Assembly (NCBI RefSeq): GCF_000527175.1
Contig: NZ_AZUR01000001.1
Coordinates: 3,683,001-3,747,000 of the forward strand
Length of the DNA: 64,000 nucleotides
Source: Pseudogulbenkiania sp. MAI-1
GTDB lineage: Bacteria > Pseudomonadota > Gammaproteobacteria > Burkholderiales > Chromobacteriaceae
Direction: 5' to 3'
How positions within the stretch are numbered: position 1 is the first letter of the stretch; every line of letters begins with the position of its first letter. Of the stretch, positions 43,623 to 50,535 are shown piece after piece. Made by a program: the position numbers and the translations under genes. The notes beneath the pieces were generated by a model, which was given only the letters and a program-made list of their open reading frames with translations, was not told the DNA's origin and made no database searches.

Positions 43623-44363
43623 TTACTTGGAGTTGTTCACCATGTATTCCACGGCGGCCTTGAATTCCTCGTCGCTGCCGGTGAAGCCCCCCTTCGGGGG
43701 CATGGCGTTCAGGCCCTTGGTCGCGGAAGCGATCAGGCCGTCCAGCCCTTTGGCCACGCGCGGGCCCCAGGCGGCCTTGTCGCCGAGCTTCGGCGCACCG
43801 GCGGCGCCGGTGGAATGGCAGGCGGTACACACGCTGTCGAAGACCTTCTTGCCTGCCACGTTCGGGTCCAGCGCCGCACCACCAGCCTCGCCACCGACCT
43901 TCGGCTCGGCGAACTTGGCGCCACCGGCGTTGGCCATGTAGGCCACGGCGCGTTTCACTTCATCGTCGGTCAGGTCGGCGGCGCCGCCCTTGGCAGGCAT
44001 GGCGTTGAAGCCGCTCAGAGCGTGCTGCACCAGGGTGTCGAAGCCCTGGGCGATACGCGGAGCCCAGGCGCCGGCGTCGCCGAACTTGGGCGAACCGGCC
44101 AGACCGGTGCCGTGACAGGACATGCAGATACCCTTGTAGACCTGCTCGCCGTTACGCATGCCCGGAGGCGCGTCGCTGGCGACGGATTCACCGACCGGCT
44201 TCAGGCGAGCGGCCACGGCTTCCTTGGTCATGACCTCGGCATCCACGTTGAAACCACTGGTGGCCAGCTTGGCCAAGAGCCAGATCGCCACGACAAGAAA
44301 GACAACGACACCGATCAGGACTTTGACAATCTGTCCCGGGGCCATCCCGTTACCATTACTCAT
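43623..44363 (-). CDS. Membrane-anchored di-haem cytochrome c5
   Basis: This 246-aa protein has an N-terminal transmembrane anchor (IVKVLIGVVVFLVVAIWLLA). Two class I cytochrome c domains follow, with CMSCH and CTACH haem sites and Met ligands in GFNAMPAKGG and GLNAMPPKGG. The two halves are clear duplicates. In Neisseria the similar c5 carries electrons from the bc1 complex to cbb3 oxidase. The ATG at 44363 follows GGGA and avoids the odd hydrophobic extension from 44411. Confidence 0.9.
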   Translation of the reverse strand: MSNGNGMAPGQIVKVLIGVVVFLVVAIWLLAKLATSGFNVDAEVMTKEAVAARLKPVGESVASDAPPGMRNGEQVYKGICMSCHGTGLAGSPKFGDAGAWAPRIAQGFDTLVQHALSGFNAMPAKGGAADLTDDEVKRAVAYMANAGGAKFAEPKVGGEAGGAALDPNVAGKKVFDSVCTACHSTGAAGAPKLGDKAAWGPRVAKGLDGLIASATKGLNAMPPKGGFTGSDEEFKAAVEYMVNNSK

Positions 44364-44494
44364 TCCCAGCCTCGCCTGAAATATTAATGACAATGAAGAA
44401 ATCAGGGGCATTATACGAGAAGCCTAACGGCAAGGCAAAAACCCCTCACTGGACGGGCACGGACAGTTAGGCTATCATCCGCCTGCTCTGCAAA

Positions 44495-44571
44495 GCACCC
44501 GTAGCTCAGTTGGATAGAGTGTCAGCCTCCGAAGCTGAAGGTCGTTGGTTCGATTCCAATCGGGTGCGCCA
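44495..44571 (+). tRNA. tRNA-Arg (anticodon CCG), integration target
   Basis: This 77-nt cloverleaf has acceptor GCACCCG/CGGGTGC with encoded GCCA end; D arm GCTCAGTTGGATAGAGT; anticodon stem TCAGC/GCTGA with loop CTCCGAA (anticodon CCG); T arm TTGGTTCGATTCCAA. Its last 45 nt are repeated at 52222-52266 with one mismatch. The tRNA stays complete after insertion of the element. Confidence 0.97.
44527..44571 (+). repeat. attL: tRNA-Arg side of the integrated element
   Basis: The 45-bp stretch from the anticodon loop to the CCA end is repeated at 52222-52266 with a single G/T difference (44541 against 52236). Together the copies bound an element of about 7.7 kb (44572-52266). Confidence 0.93.
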
Positions 44572-44579
44572 AGATAATC

Positions 44580-44613
44580 AAGGACTTGCGATCATTGGTC
44601 GCGGGTCCTTTTT
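44580..44613 (+). terminator. Element-borne terminator for tRNA-Arg
   Basis: AAGGACTTGCGA and TCGCGGGTCCTT pair (one bulge/mismatch) around a 7-nt loop and are followed by TTTTT. It lies 8 nt past the tRNA, inside the element, and replaces the original terminator now displaced to 52275-52310. Confidence 0.75.
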
Positions 44614-44639
44614 CATTTCCGGCTTTTCTTGGTGATTTC

Positions 44640-44661
44640 GTGCCAAGTTCGTGCCAAGTTC
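44640..44661 (+). repeat. Left arm-type repeats (2 x GTGCCAAGTTC)
   Basis: Two perfect tandem copies of GTGCCAAGTTC, 69 bp inside attL. The same unit occurs three times near attR (52072-52104). Tandem copies near both ends are expected of arm-type binding sites for a tyrosine integrase. Confidence 0.65.
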
Positions 44662-44935
44662 GCGCTTTGATACCCGCCCGCCGCCTCGCGTGCGCGCGCG
44701 CGATGCGTGCCGATAATCTGCCAAGCCCAAGCTGTTTTGATTCCCATTGATATTTTTCAAATGCGCGCGCGCGTACTGCTCCGAAAACTCGCCAAGGCTG
44801 ATTGCATTGGGGCGTTTTCACTCGCCTGGTTCCCATCCACTCCGCGTCCTCTGGCGGGCATGGCAGGCCGGCTGAGCTAATACAAGCAAAACGAGGAGAA
44901 CCCCCGCTAAGGCGGGTGGGGTCACCAAGGGGCAG

Positions 44936-45283
44936 TCAGTTACAGCCAAACTGATTGCAGGTGGCAGAGAACGGACGGCCGCGGCTATCCGTGCCATTGA
45001 TGATTCGCGTGTTCCCGATCTGGGTTTCAGTCGATGACCAGTTGCCACCATGAGCGGAAGTGCCGTTGGTGATCGTTGTATTACCCATGGTATGGCTATC
45101 CTGGCTCCAGGAAGATCCCGTGTTGGCGTTATACCCATTCATATAGGTGCTGCCGCCAAAACGATTGATGGTGTAGGAATTGCCATTGTTATCCGTACAT
45201 GTGGAAAAGCCACCAGTGCCAATACATTGGGCAAACGCTGGTGATGCGGCAAGAAGCAGGGTGACAATTAGGGGGCGAAACAT
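44936..45283 (-). CDS. Small secreted protein, element cargo, function unknown
   Basis: This 115-aa protein has a signal peptide (MFRPLIVTLLLAASPAFA, cleavage before QC). The mature part is rich in Gly, Asn, Ser and Thr with repeated GNT/GNS units (MGNTTITNGTSAHGGNWSST, then QIGNTRIINGTDSRG) and four cysteines (two near the N-terminus, two at the C-terminal CNQFGCN). Base composition is AT-richer than its neighbours. It is separated from the upstream element genes by an AT-rich 116 bp with its own promoter-like sequence, so it is probably an independent cargo gene. Function not recognised. Confidence 0.75.
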   Translation of the reverse strand: MFRPLIVTLLLAASPAFAQCIGTGGFSTCTDNNGNSYTINRFGGSTYMNGYNANTGSSWSQDSHTMGNTTITNGTSAHGGNWSSTETQIGNTRIINGTDSRGRPFSATCNQFGCN

Positions 45284-45399
45284 GCAAAGGCTCCTTGGTC
45301 TGGGTTTGATTCTTTTATCTTATTAGCATAACCAAAGCTATATCAATGAGCATGGTGATCAACAAAAAAAGTGCCATGGTGTGTATCGGGGCTAGTCGG

Positions 45400-45984
45400 T
45401 CACATTCGGCGCATCCTATTCAGCCGTGAAGATACCCGGCCAAGGCGCTGATCAATGTCAGCCTCGACTGATTCGACAAGACGATCATGCTCGGCGTGCA
45501 GGCGGTAGAACGTTCGCCAGTGCATCCCCTTCGGCTTGCCGCCATTGCCATTCAGAAATCCGGCTTCCCAGCCCAGTCGCGCGCGAATGGCGTTCAGTCG
45601 TCTAGCTTCCCGGTCGTGTCGGCTCTCGCGCTGCACCGGGTAGGCCATGCCGTAGCAACGGCGGCAGGCCACTTGCCGGCCCATGTAGAGCAGTGCCACC
45701 CGCTTGCCGCAGTATGGACAGCCGAACCAGTGCCGCGTGCCGCCGTAGGTGCAGGGCGTGGTCAGTAACCGTACCCGCTGATTCACCTTCTGCCGGTCAT
45801 TGCCGGTGCCGATGCTATAGTCGAACGTCACCGCGTCCTCATGCACCCGCAGGCCAATCGTGGACACCACTGCGCCGTCACGCCACCATTCCCAGTTGAA
45901 CGAGTGTCCCGGCACCAGAAGGCCATCACGCGCCAGCCGCCGCACATCCACATGTCGCAGATTGTTGGTCAGTGTTTTTGTCAT
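45400..45984 (-). CDS. Zinc-ribbon protein of the element, unknown function
   Basis: This 194-aa protein has an N-terminal beta-rich part (HSFNWEWWRDGAVVSTIGLR, VTFDYSIGTG). A four-cysteine zinc ribbon follows (CPYCGKRVALLYMGRQVACRRC) with a helical Arg-rich tail (RRLNAIRARLGW, RLGRVSSRLNRMRRM). I have seen this architecture in phage-like islands without a known role; the ribbon and basic tail suggest nucleic-acid binding. Its ATG overlaps the stop of the 48-aa gene (ATGA), so it is the last gene of the coupled chain. Confidence 0.75.
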   Translation of the reverse strand: MTKTLTNNLRHVDVRRLARDGLLVPGHSFNWEWWRDGAVVSTIGLRVHEDAVTFDYSIGTGNDRQKVNQRVRLLTTPCTYGGTRHWFGCPYCGKRVALLYMGRQVACRRCYGMAYPVQRESRHDREARRLNAIRARLGWEAGFLNGNGGKPKGMHWRTFYRLHAEHDRLVESVEADIDQRLGRVSSRLNRMRRM

Positions 45985-46127
45985 ACGAAATCATCAGGGA
46001 AATTAGGTGCTACTTTCGCCGTCCACCAATGGTGTCTGGCGAGTATGGAGCCGTAACGTTGGTGATTACGGCGGCGAACGAGAGTAAGCAAGGTGCTGGT
46101 GTCCAGTGCTACCCGGTAAAGCGTCAT
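45981..46127 (-). CDS. 48-aa protein of the coupled element operon
   Basis: MTLYRVALDTSTLLTLVRRR... encodes 48 aa. The start overlaps the TubC_N-like gene stop (ATGA) and the stop overlaps the zinc-ribbon gene start (ATGA), strong evidence that it is translated. It has a hydrophobic/basic first half and an aromatic, His-rich second half (HHWWTAKVAPNF). No family recognised. Confidence 0.65.
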   Translation of the reverse strand: MTLYRVALDTSTLLTLVRRRNHQRYGSILARHHWWTAKVAPNFPDDFV

Positions 46128-46648
46128 GGCAGTGCCTCCAGGTGGTCGGGATGCACGCCGCGCACGTCGCCCTCGACCCACACCAGCCGATAGCCCTTCT
46201 CGACGTTCTTCTGTGCCGCCCATTCACCCAGCCCCTGCCACACCTCGGCAGGGAGGCCGGCCGCCTTGGCGGCGAACAGCGATGGGAACACGTGCACCAG
46301 CTCGCCGGCGCCGATCAGGAATGGCCCCTTGCCAGGCTGGTGGAACAGCAGCGGCGCGGTGGTGCGATGGGTGGGGGCCAGGCTCCGGTCGAGCAGCGGG
46401 TGCTTGAATGCGGCGGCAGTGGCGATAGCGGGGGTCAGGTCGGCCACCGGGCGCGGCCCGTCCTGGCGCTGCTGCTGGCGCAGGTAGTCGAGGAGGGCTG
46501 GCTTGTGGGCCTTGATTTGCTCACGGTTCTGGGCGATGCCGTCCGGGTTGCCGCTGGCCTTGAGGATGTCGCCATCCATCAGGGACAGCCGCACACCAGC
46601 GGCGGCCAGGTTGTGCAGTAGTGTGGCGATGGTTAGGGTGGTGTTCAT
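46124..46648 (-). CDS. TubC_N-like docking-domain protein of the element
   Basis: This protein of about 174 aa has residues 5-50 (ATLLHNLAAAGVRLSLMDGD to HKPALLDYLRQQ) resembling the TubC N-terminal docking domain, a small protein-interaction module known from NRPS/PKS lines and also seen in phage-like islands. The rest (FLIGAGELVHVFPSLFAAKA, YRLVWVEGDVRGVHPDHLEA) is not recognised. The ATG overlaps the helicase stop (TGATG). It may tether a partner to the replication proteins, which is inference. Confidence 0.7.
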   Translation of the reverse strand: MNTTLTIATLLHNLAAAGVRLSLMDGDILKASGNPDGIAQNREQIKAHKPALLDYLRQQQRQDGPRPVADLTPAIATAAAFKHPLLDRSLAPTHRTTAPLLFHQPGKGPFLIGAGELVHVFPSLFAAKAAGLPAEVWQGLGEWAAQKNVEKGYRLVWVEGDVRGVHPDHLEALP

Positions 46649-48195
46649 CAAAACAGTTCCTCCCTTGCTTCGGCACCGGCGTAGTCGGCCAGCCAGTCAT
46701 CGTTGGATTGTGTCGATACGGGGTTTTCTCCCGTCACAACGTCACAAGCCTTATTCGGCGTGGGTTTGCGCGTGACGGCAGTGTGACGTGTGGCACTTGC
46801 GGCGTTCTCTCCCGTCACACCGAAAGCCCCGTGGTTATTGGGTTGTGACGGTGTGACGGATAGAGCGGCGGGTGTGGCCAAGTAACGGGCAAAGGCGTCC
46901 TCGAAATCCTCCAGCTTGTAGCCCTTGCGCGTCTCGTGGTGGGTGCGGACGGTGCCGCCTTTGATGCCGTAGCCCTTCAGGCGGTTGGCCAGTTGCTTGG
47001 CGCTCATCGGGCGGCCCCGGTTGTAGGTGGCCCACGATTTTTCTTCATCCTCCAGCAGCGCGGCCAGCAGATCGGCGGTGAACAGCCGCGCCACGCCCCT
47101 GACCTCGAACACTTCCCGGATGTCGGCCAGTAGCTCCTGATCCACGCTCGGCGCATCCTCCACGCCCGACAGCGTCAGCGCGGCATGGCGAGCGGTAGCA
47201 GGCCAGTGCCCGCCGGCCAGATCGGCAATGGACAGTAGTGGCTCCCAGTTGTCGGCATTGCGGTTCTGCAAGGCGTCGGGCATCGCGGGGACGTGCTCGG
47301 CCAGCCTGGCGGCGTGGTCGTCGGCCCAGCGGGCAATCTGGCGGCGCAGCAGGGCGAACAGCGCGTCAGCGTCGGCAGAGCGCAAGCGCCCGGTGTTTTC
47401 GTGCGGCAGCTTGCGGCGTAGCTGTAGCGGAATGGCGCGGCTCTCGATGGTGCCGGCCCGCTTGCCGATGCCGGCCATCGCCTTGGCGCTCCAGGTGGTG
47501 AACGTGCGCGGCTCGTGGTCGTCGCCCACCACGCGTACTACAAAGGCCGTTTCGCGGGTGTGGCCGGAATTGATCAGCCCGCGCAGTTCCTCGTTGTCGT
47601 CGGCGAAGGCGTCGGCCTCGTCGATGAACAACGTCGGTTGCCATTGCTCCACGGCGCGGAACAGCGCAGCGGGGGTTATGTTGGACGCCATCAGCGGGCG
47701 CTTGGCGAGCTTGGCCAGCGTGGACAGCATCACCGACTTGCCGCAGTTGCGTTCCGGCGCGGTGATGTTGGCAATCGGAGCCACGTTCACCACGTCGATA
47801 AGCCAGGTCATGGACGCCCACAGCGCGGCAGCCTGGGCGGTTTCCGGTTGGCAGATCACGTAGCAGCGCACGGCGGCGGTGATGTCGTCCAGCAGCGTGG
47901 CACCGGCCAGCGGTTCGGGCCACGGTTCCACGTCGTCGAACAGCATGCCGCGCCCGGCGGCGCTCTCATCGTTGGTCGCCTTGCGCTGCTTGCGGTGCTC
48001 CGTCACCACGCTCTTGAGGCCGGGAAGGTCCAGCCCCAGCCGTTCGGCGGCGGCCTTCTTGGCGCGTTCGTAGCCTAAGGCGGACAGCCCGGCCAGGCGC
48101 TCGATAAGCTGTTCCTCGGTTTCCAGCTCCAGCGGGGCAACTGGCGCCACGGCGCCGGCCTGTTGCAGTCGTTCCAGATCGTCACGGGCACTCAT
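46648..48195 (-). CDS. DUF3631-type replicative helicase of the element
   Basis: This 515-aa protein has a central ATPase with variant Walker A (TAPERNCGKSVMLSTLAKLA) and Walker B (TLFIDEADAF), an arginine region (IESRAIPLQLRRK), then a C-terminal winged-helix part (YNRGRPMSAKQLANRLKGYG). This matches DUF3631 proteins paired with Toprim primases in satellites and islands. Its ATG overlaps the primase stop (ATGA). The segment at about residues 445-490 is low-complexity and its DNA carries repeated GTGACG motifs, a candidate origin. Confidence 0.85.
   Translation of the reverse strand: MSARDDLERLQQAGAVAPVAPLELETEEQLIERLAGLSALGYERAKKAAAERLGLDLPGLKSVVTEHRKQRKATNDESAAGRGMLFDDVEPWPEPLAGATLLDDITAAVRCYVICQPETAQAAALWASMTWLIDVVNVAPIANITAPERNCGKSVMLSTLAKLAKRPLMASNITPAALFRAVEQWQPTLFIDEADAFADDNEELRGLINSGHTRETAFVVRVVGDDHEPRTFTTWSAKAMAGIGKRAGTIESRAIPLQLRRKLPHENTGRLRSADADALFALLRRQIARWADDHAARLAEHVPAMPDALQNRNADNWEPLLSIADLAGGHWPATARHAALTLSGVEDAPSVDQELLADIREVFEVRGVARLFTADLLAALLEDEEKSWATYNRGRPMSAKQLANRLKGYGIKGGTVRTHHETRKGYKLEDFEDAFARYLATPAALSVTPSQPNNHGAFGVTGENAASATRHTAVTRKPTPNKACDVVTGENPVSTQSNDDWLADYAGAEAREELF
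46731..46860. repeat. Iteron-like GTGACGG/CCGTCAC cluster, candidate replication origin
   Basis: Seven copies of GTGACG(G) or its complement occur in about 130 bp: 46731-46739, 46740-46747, 46771-46779, 46782-46789, 46812-46820, 46844-46851 and 46852-46860. They lie in the low-complexity C-terminal coding part of the helicase gene. P4 alpha protein binds repeated 8-bp motifs in its origin and crr region, so this could be an equivalent site. The function is inferred. Confidence 0.45.
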
Positions 48196-49229
48196 GCGGC
48201 GGCCTCCAGTTCTCGGGATTGGTACACGTCGAGCCAGTCATTCCCGGTGGTGTCGGGAATCAGCACCCGGGGGCGGCGGGCTTCTGCTGCCAACCTCTTG
48301 GCCAGGACGTGGGCGGCGCGCTGGCCGGTGCCGCTGGTGTCGTGGTCGGCCATGATGAACACGTCGTTGACCGACTTGGGCAGTCGTACCCGTTCCAGCC
48401 CGCCTGCCGACACGCACGGCCAGCACGGCAACCCAGAACCCAGCCAGACGGCCAAGCCGGTTTCGATGCCTTCGCACACGGCCAGCTCGCCATTGCGTGG
48501 CGGGTACAGCCGGATGGCCGCGCCCTTGGTGGCGCCGTCGTAGGCGGTGAGCAGCTTCTTGCAATCCAGGATTTCGCCGGTCGTTGGGTGGATCGGTCGG
48601 GCCTTGCTGCCGTCGGGGGTCAGGTAGGTGCGATGCAGGCCCACCAGCTTGTCAGCAGGCGAGATGACGGCGGCGAGCATAGCCGGGAAGGTGCCGAGAT
48701 GGTGCGGCTGCCCGTCCACTTCGGCCCAGTACGGCAAGGTCGGGTGATGGCGCAGCTCCTCGGGGAAGGTGCCCAGTACCAGCCCACGGCGGCGCAGATA
48801 TAGCCCCACCGGATCGTCATGACTGATCGGCCGTCCCTCGTTCCACAGCCGGGCCAGCTTGGCGCTGTCGTCGCGTGGGGGCGTGCTCTTGGCCGGTGCC
48901 GGTGGTGCTGGTGTCGGTAACGGCCGGCCGATGCCTTCGGCCAGCCCCAGCACACCAGCGACAGCTTGCAGCGCGGTCTTGAAGTCGCCGTTCATCCAGT
49001 GCATCACTAGGGTGAAACCGTCGCCGCCTTGGCCATCCAGGGCACGACAGACGAAACGGCCCTGGCCCTTGTCGATGAACTGGAAGCGGTCTACTCCCCC
49101 GCAGGCCGGGCACGGTTGGTTGCGTTTCTTGGCCAGCGCCTCGGCGGGAATGCCCAGCGCGGCGAGAATGTCCGGCCAGCGCCCGAAGGCGGCACGGCGG
49201 ACTTGTTGCAGGTCGATTTTCTGAGACAT
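48192..49229 (-). CDS. CHC2 zinc-finger/Toprim primase of the element
   Basis: This 345-aa protein has an N-terminal zinc finger (CPACGGVDRFQFIDKGQGRF, then C) of the P4 alpha-type primase and a Toprim core (LAVCEGIETGLAV, NDVFIMADHDTSGTGQRAA). It primes replication of the excised element with the downstream DUF3631 helicase. In P4 the two activities are fused; here they are split into ATGA-overlapping genes. The ATG at 49229 has an excellent ribosome site (GGAGGT, 7 nt) and is preferred over 49283. Confidence 0.9.
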   Translation of the reverse strand: MSQKIDLQQVRRAAFGRWPDILAALGIPAEALAKKRNQPCPACGGVDRFQFIDKGQGRFVCRALDGQGGDGFTLVMHWMNGDFKTALQAVAGVLGLAEGIGRPLPTPAPPAPAKSTPPRDDSAKLARLWNEGRPISHDDPVGLYLRRRGLVLGTFPEELRHHPTLPYWAEVDGQPHHLGTFPAMLAAVISPADKLVGLHRTYLTPDGSKARPIHPTTGEILDCKKLLTAYDGATKGAAIRLYPPRNGELAVCEGIETGLAVWLGSGLPCWPCVSAGGLERVRLPKSVNDVFIMADHDTSGTGQRAAHVLAKRLAAEARRPRVLIPDTTGNDWLDVYQSRELEAAA

Positions 49230-49315
49230 TTGAATACCTCCGGGCAAGGGGATGCCTATGCCGATGCTCTCGGTCATGGTCACGCCCTCGCGTCTTGCTC
49301 AGGTTGTCGGTGGTG

Positions 49316-49627
49316 TTAGCGGTCGAGGCGCGGGATCAGGTGCGGGCTGGCCTCCGTGGTCAGCACGTATTTGGCAACGCGATGCGGGCGGCCCTCGCTG
49401 GTGTTGTCAGTGACCCAGCAGGTAATGATGCGATTGCCACGCTCCCGCAACTCCTGCACTCGAGCGGCAGGGTGCAGCACATCGTGTAGCCGGCGAGCCT
49501 GAAGCGTCGTTACCGGCCCTTGGCGCAGGGCGACCAGTAGCCGTTGCCGCTGTGCCTCGGCACTGGGGTCGGGAAGCTGGCCGTCATGTTCGGCCAAGTG
49601 CTGGGCGGTAGGGGTGGCGTCGCTCAT
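49316..49627 (-). CDS. Helix-turn-helix protein of the element
   Basis: This 103-aa protein has a winged-helix region (LLVALRQGPVTTLQARRLHD, VLHPAARVQELRERGNRI, HRVAKYVL) matching small HTH_39-like proteins common in prophages that carry a CHC2 primase. Probable DNA-binding regulator. Its ATG overlaps the stop of a 32-aa peptide gene (ATGA), and the primase begins 86 bp downstream. Confidence 0.75.
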   Translation of the reverse strand: MSDATPTAQHLAEHDGQLPDPSAEAQRQRLLVALRQGPVTTLQARRLHDVLHPAARVQELRERGNRIITCWVTDNTSEGRPHRVAKYVLTTEASPHLIPRLDR

Positions 49628-49722
49628 GCGATCCCCTCCGATACTTGCAGCGTAACCAGCAGCAACACGGCGGCGATGACTTCGGGGGCCATCAGCAGCA
49701 GGGTAGGTATCAAGCGGCGCAT
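49624..49722 (-). CDS. 32-aa hydrophobic peptide of the element
   Basis: On the minus strand, ATG at 49722 follows GGAGGT by 6 nt and encodes MRRLIPTLLLMAPEVIAAVL with a further hydrophobic run, ending at TGA 49624-49626, which overlaps the next gene's ATG. The start lies within the end of the AlpA-like gene. One membrane-spanning helix with a basic N-terminus is likely. Strong ribosome site and double overlap support translation. Function unknown. Confidence 0.6.
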   Translation of the reverse strand: MRRLIPTLLLMAPEVIAAVLLLVTLQVSEGIA

Positions 49723-49916
49723 TGGGCTACCTCCCCGGCACGTTGCGACTGTTCCCACGCTTCCAGCTGGGCGAGGTCGAACAGCGTAGCCTTGCCGAAT
49801 TTAATCGGCGGGGGAAAGCCGGTCACACCATCGCCCCCCATCCAGCGGTAGATGGTGGAGCGGCTGACGCGGTAGCGGTCGGCGGTTTCGGTGACGCGAA
49901 GGTATTTCTGAATCAT
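49710..49916 (-). CDS. AlpA-family phage regulator
   Basis: This 68-aa protein (MIQKYLRVTETADRYRVSRS, then TIYRWMGGDGVTGFPPPIKF) is a complete AlpA/excisionase-like winged-helix protein. In P4-like elements such proteins control integrase or excision and derepression. The ATG at 49916 matches the family start, with GGAGAA about 11 nt upstream. The longer frame from 50078 is unlikely. First gene of the coupled chain. Confidence 0.85.
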   Translation of the reverse strand: MIQKYLRVTETADRYRVSRSTIYRWMGGDGVTGFPPPIKFGKATLFDLAQLEAWEQSQRAGEVAQCAA

Positions 49917-50121
49917 TAATACGGTTCTCCAAATAAATTGAAAAACCGCAAGGGAATACCAGCTAGAGCCAGTAAATGGGGCAAAGTCGCAACAGAATGC
50001 GACGCAATGACACGTGCCCGATTTACAGTTAGCCATAGCTAAAGGTATAAAGGCGGGGTTCAGCTCCCAGCTAAACACTGCCCATCCCCTTGCGGGTTGG
50101 ATGCGGTGCCGGCGTCAGATT

Positions 50122-50203
50122 GGCGTCTGACCTTCCGGCGCAGTCCTTGGCGGGACTGGCAAAACGGGATTCCTTGGCGGGAGTCCCGTTTTGTTTTTCT
50201 GCA
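50122..50203 (+). ncRNA. Candidate structured RNA in the element control region
   Basis: On the plus strand, GTCAGA-TTGGCG-TCTGAC forms a hairpin, CCTTGGCGGGA occurs twice, and AAAACGGGA...TCCCGTTTT forms a terminator stem followed by GTTTTTCTG. No promoter is clear. P4 makes a small immunity RNA (CI) from an equivalent region, so this is a candidate only; the terminator could instead insulate the region. Confidence 0.3.
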
Positions 50204-50426
50204 TCGCACTTCGCATTTTACCGTACCGTTCAGTCCGGCACACCCACCGAAAACAACCAATTCGCTCTCGTAGACGCGAACTTGATTCTCTCGGGAATCA
50301 CTGATCACTAACGGGCATTAAGCGCAGCTTTCGTCCAGACAAGTAACCGCATCAGCATAGAAGCCGGCCAAGTCCTTGCTGCACTTGAGTAATCGCAGGG
50401 GAAACGCAATAGCAACAGAATAACCG

Positions 50427-50455
50427 CAGTTATAATTGGCGTTTACACCTGTCAA
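50427..50455 (-). promoter_or_regulatory. Sigma-70-type promoter toward alpA
   Basis: On the minus strand TTGACA is followed after 15-17 bp by TATAAC/TAACTG in CAATTATAACTG. Reads toward alpA about 500 bp away. Three TAA(C/T)CGCA repeats lie at and downstream of the -10 and could be operators. Confidence 0.5.
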
Positions 50456-50535
50456 CTACAGCAAAGCCAATGGGAACGCGCGTTTAGCATGTGTCTTTCC
50501 TACAACACATGCTCATTGCTTTTACTCGGCAAGCG

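Larger units (their letters stand above)
44572..44935. other. Left end of the element: non-coding, tRNA terminator, arm sites and CG tracts
   Basis: No gene is supported in these 364 bp. It holds a terminator-like hairpin just after the tRNA (44580-44613), two tandem 11-bp repeats (44640-44661), two alternating CG tracts (TGCGCGCGCGCGATGCG near 44691-44707 and ATGCGCGCGCGCGTAC at 44761-44776), and a small hairpin near 44903-44925 that could end the cargo-gene transcript. A minus-strand frame at 44522-44836 runs through the tRNA and is not a gene. Confidence 0.6.
49917..50535. other. Non-coding control region of the element
   Basis: No convincing gene in 619 bp between alpA and the integrase. 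It holds a minus-strand promoter (TTGACA at 50450-50455, -10 region about 50427-50434), three TAA(C/T)CGCA repeats (50344, 50390, 50421), and on the plus strand a series of hairpins ending in a terminator (50168-50203). A frame at 50060-50308 (minus) has no homology or ribosome site. The layout suggests a control region, possibly with a structured RNA like the P4 CI RNA. Confidence 0.5.

Noticed and set aside
44522..44836. 104-codon minus-strand frame
   Set aside because: It runs antisense through tRNA-Arg and the att core and includes the arm repeats; a database artefact of this kind is common at tRNA integration sites.
50060..50308. 82-codon minus-strand frame in the element control region
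   Set aside because: No ribosome site, no domain, and it spans hairpins and a terminator better explained as regulatory.
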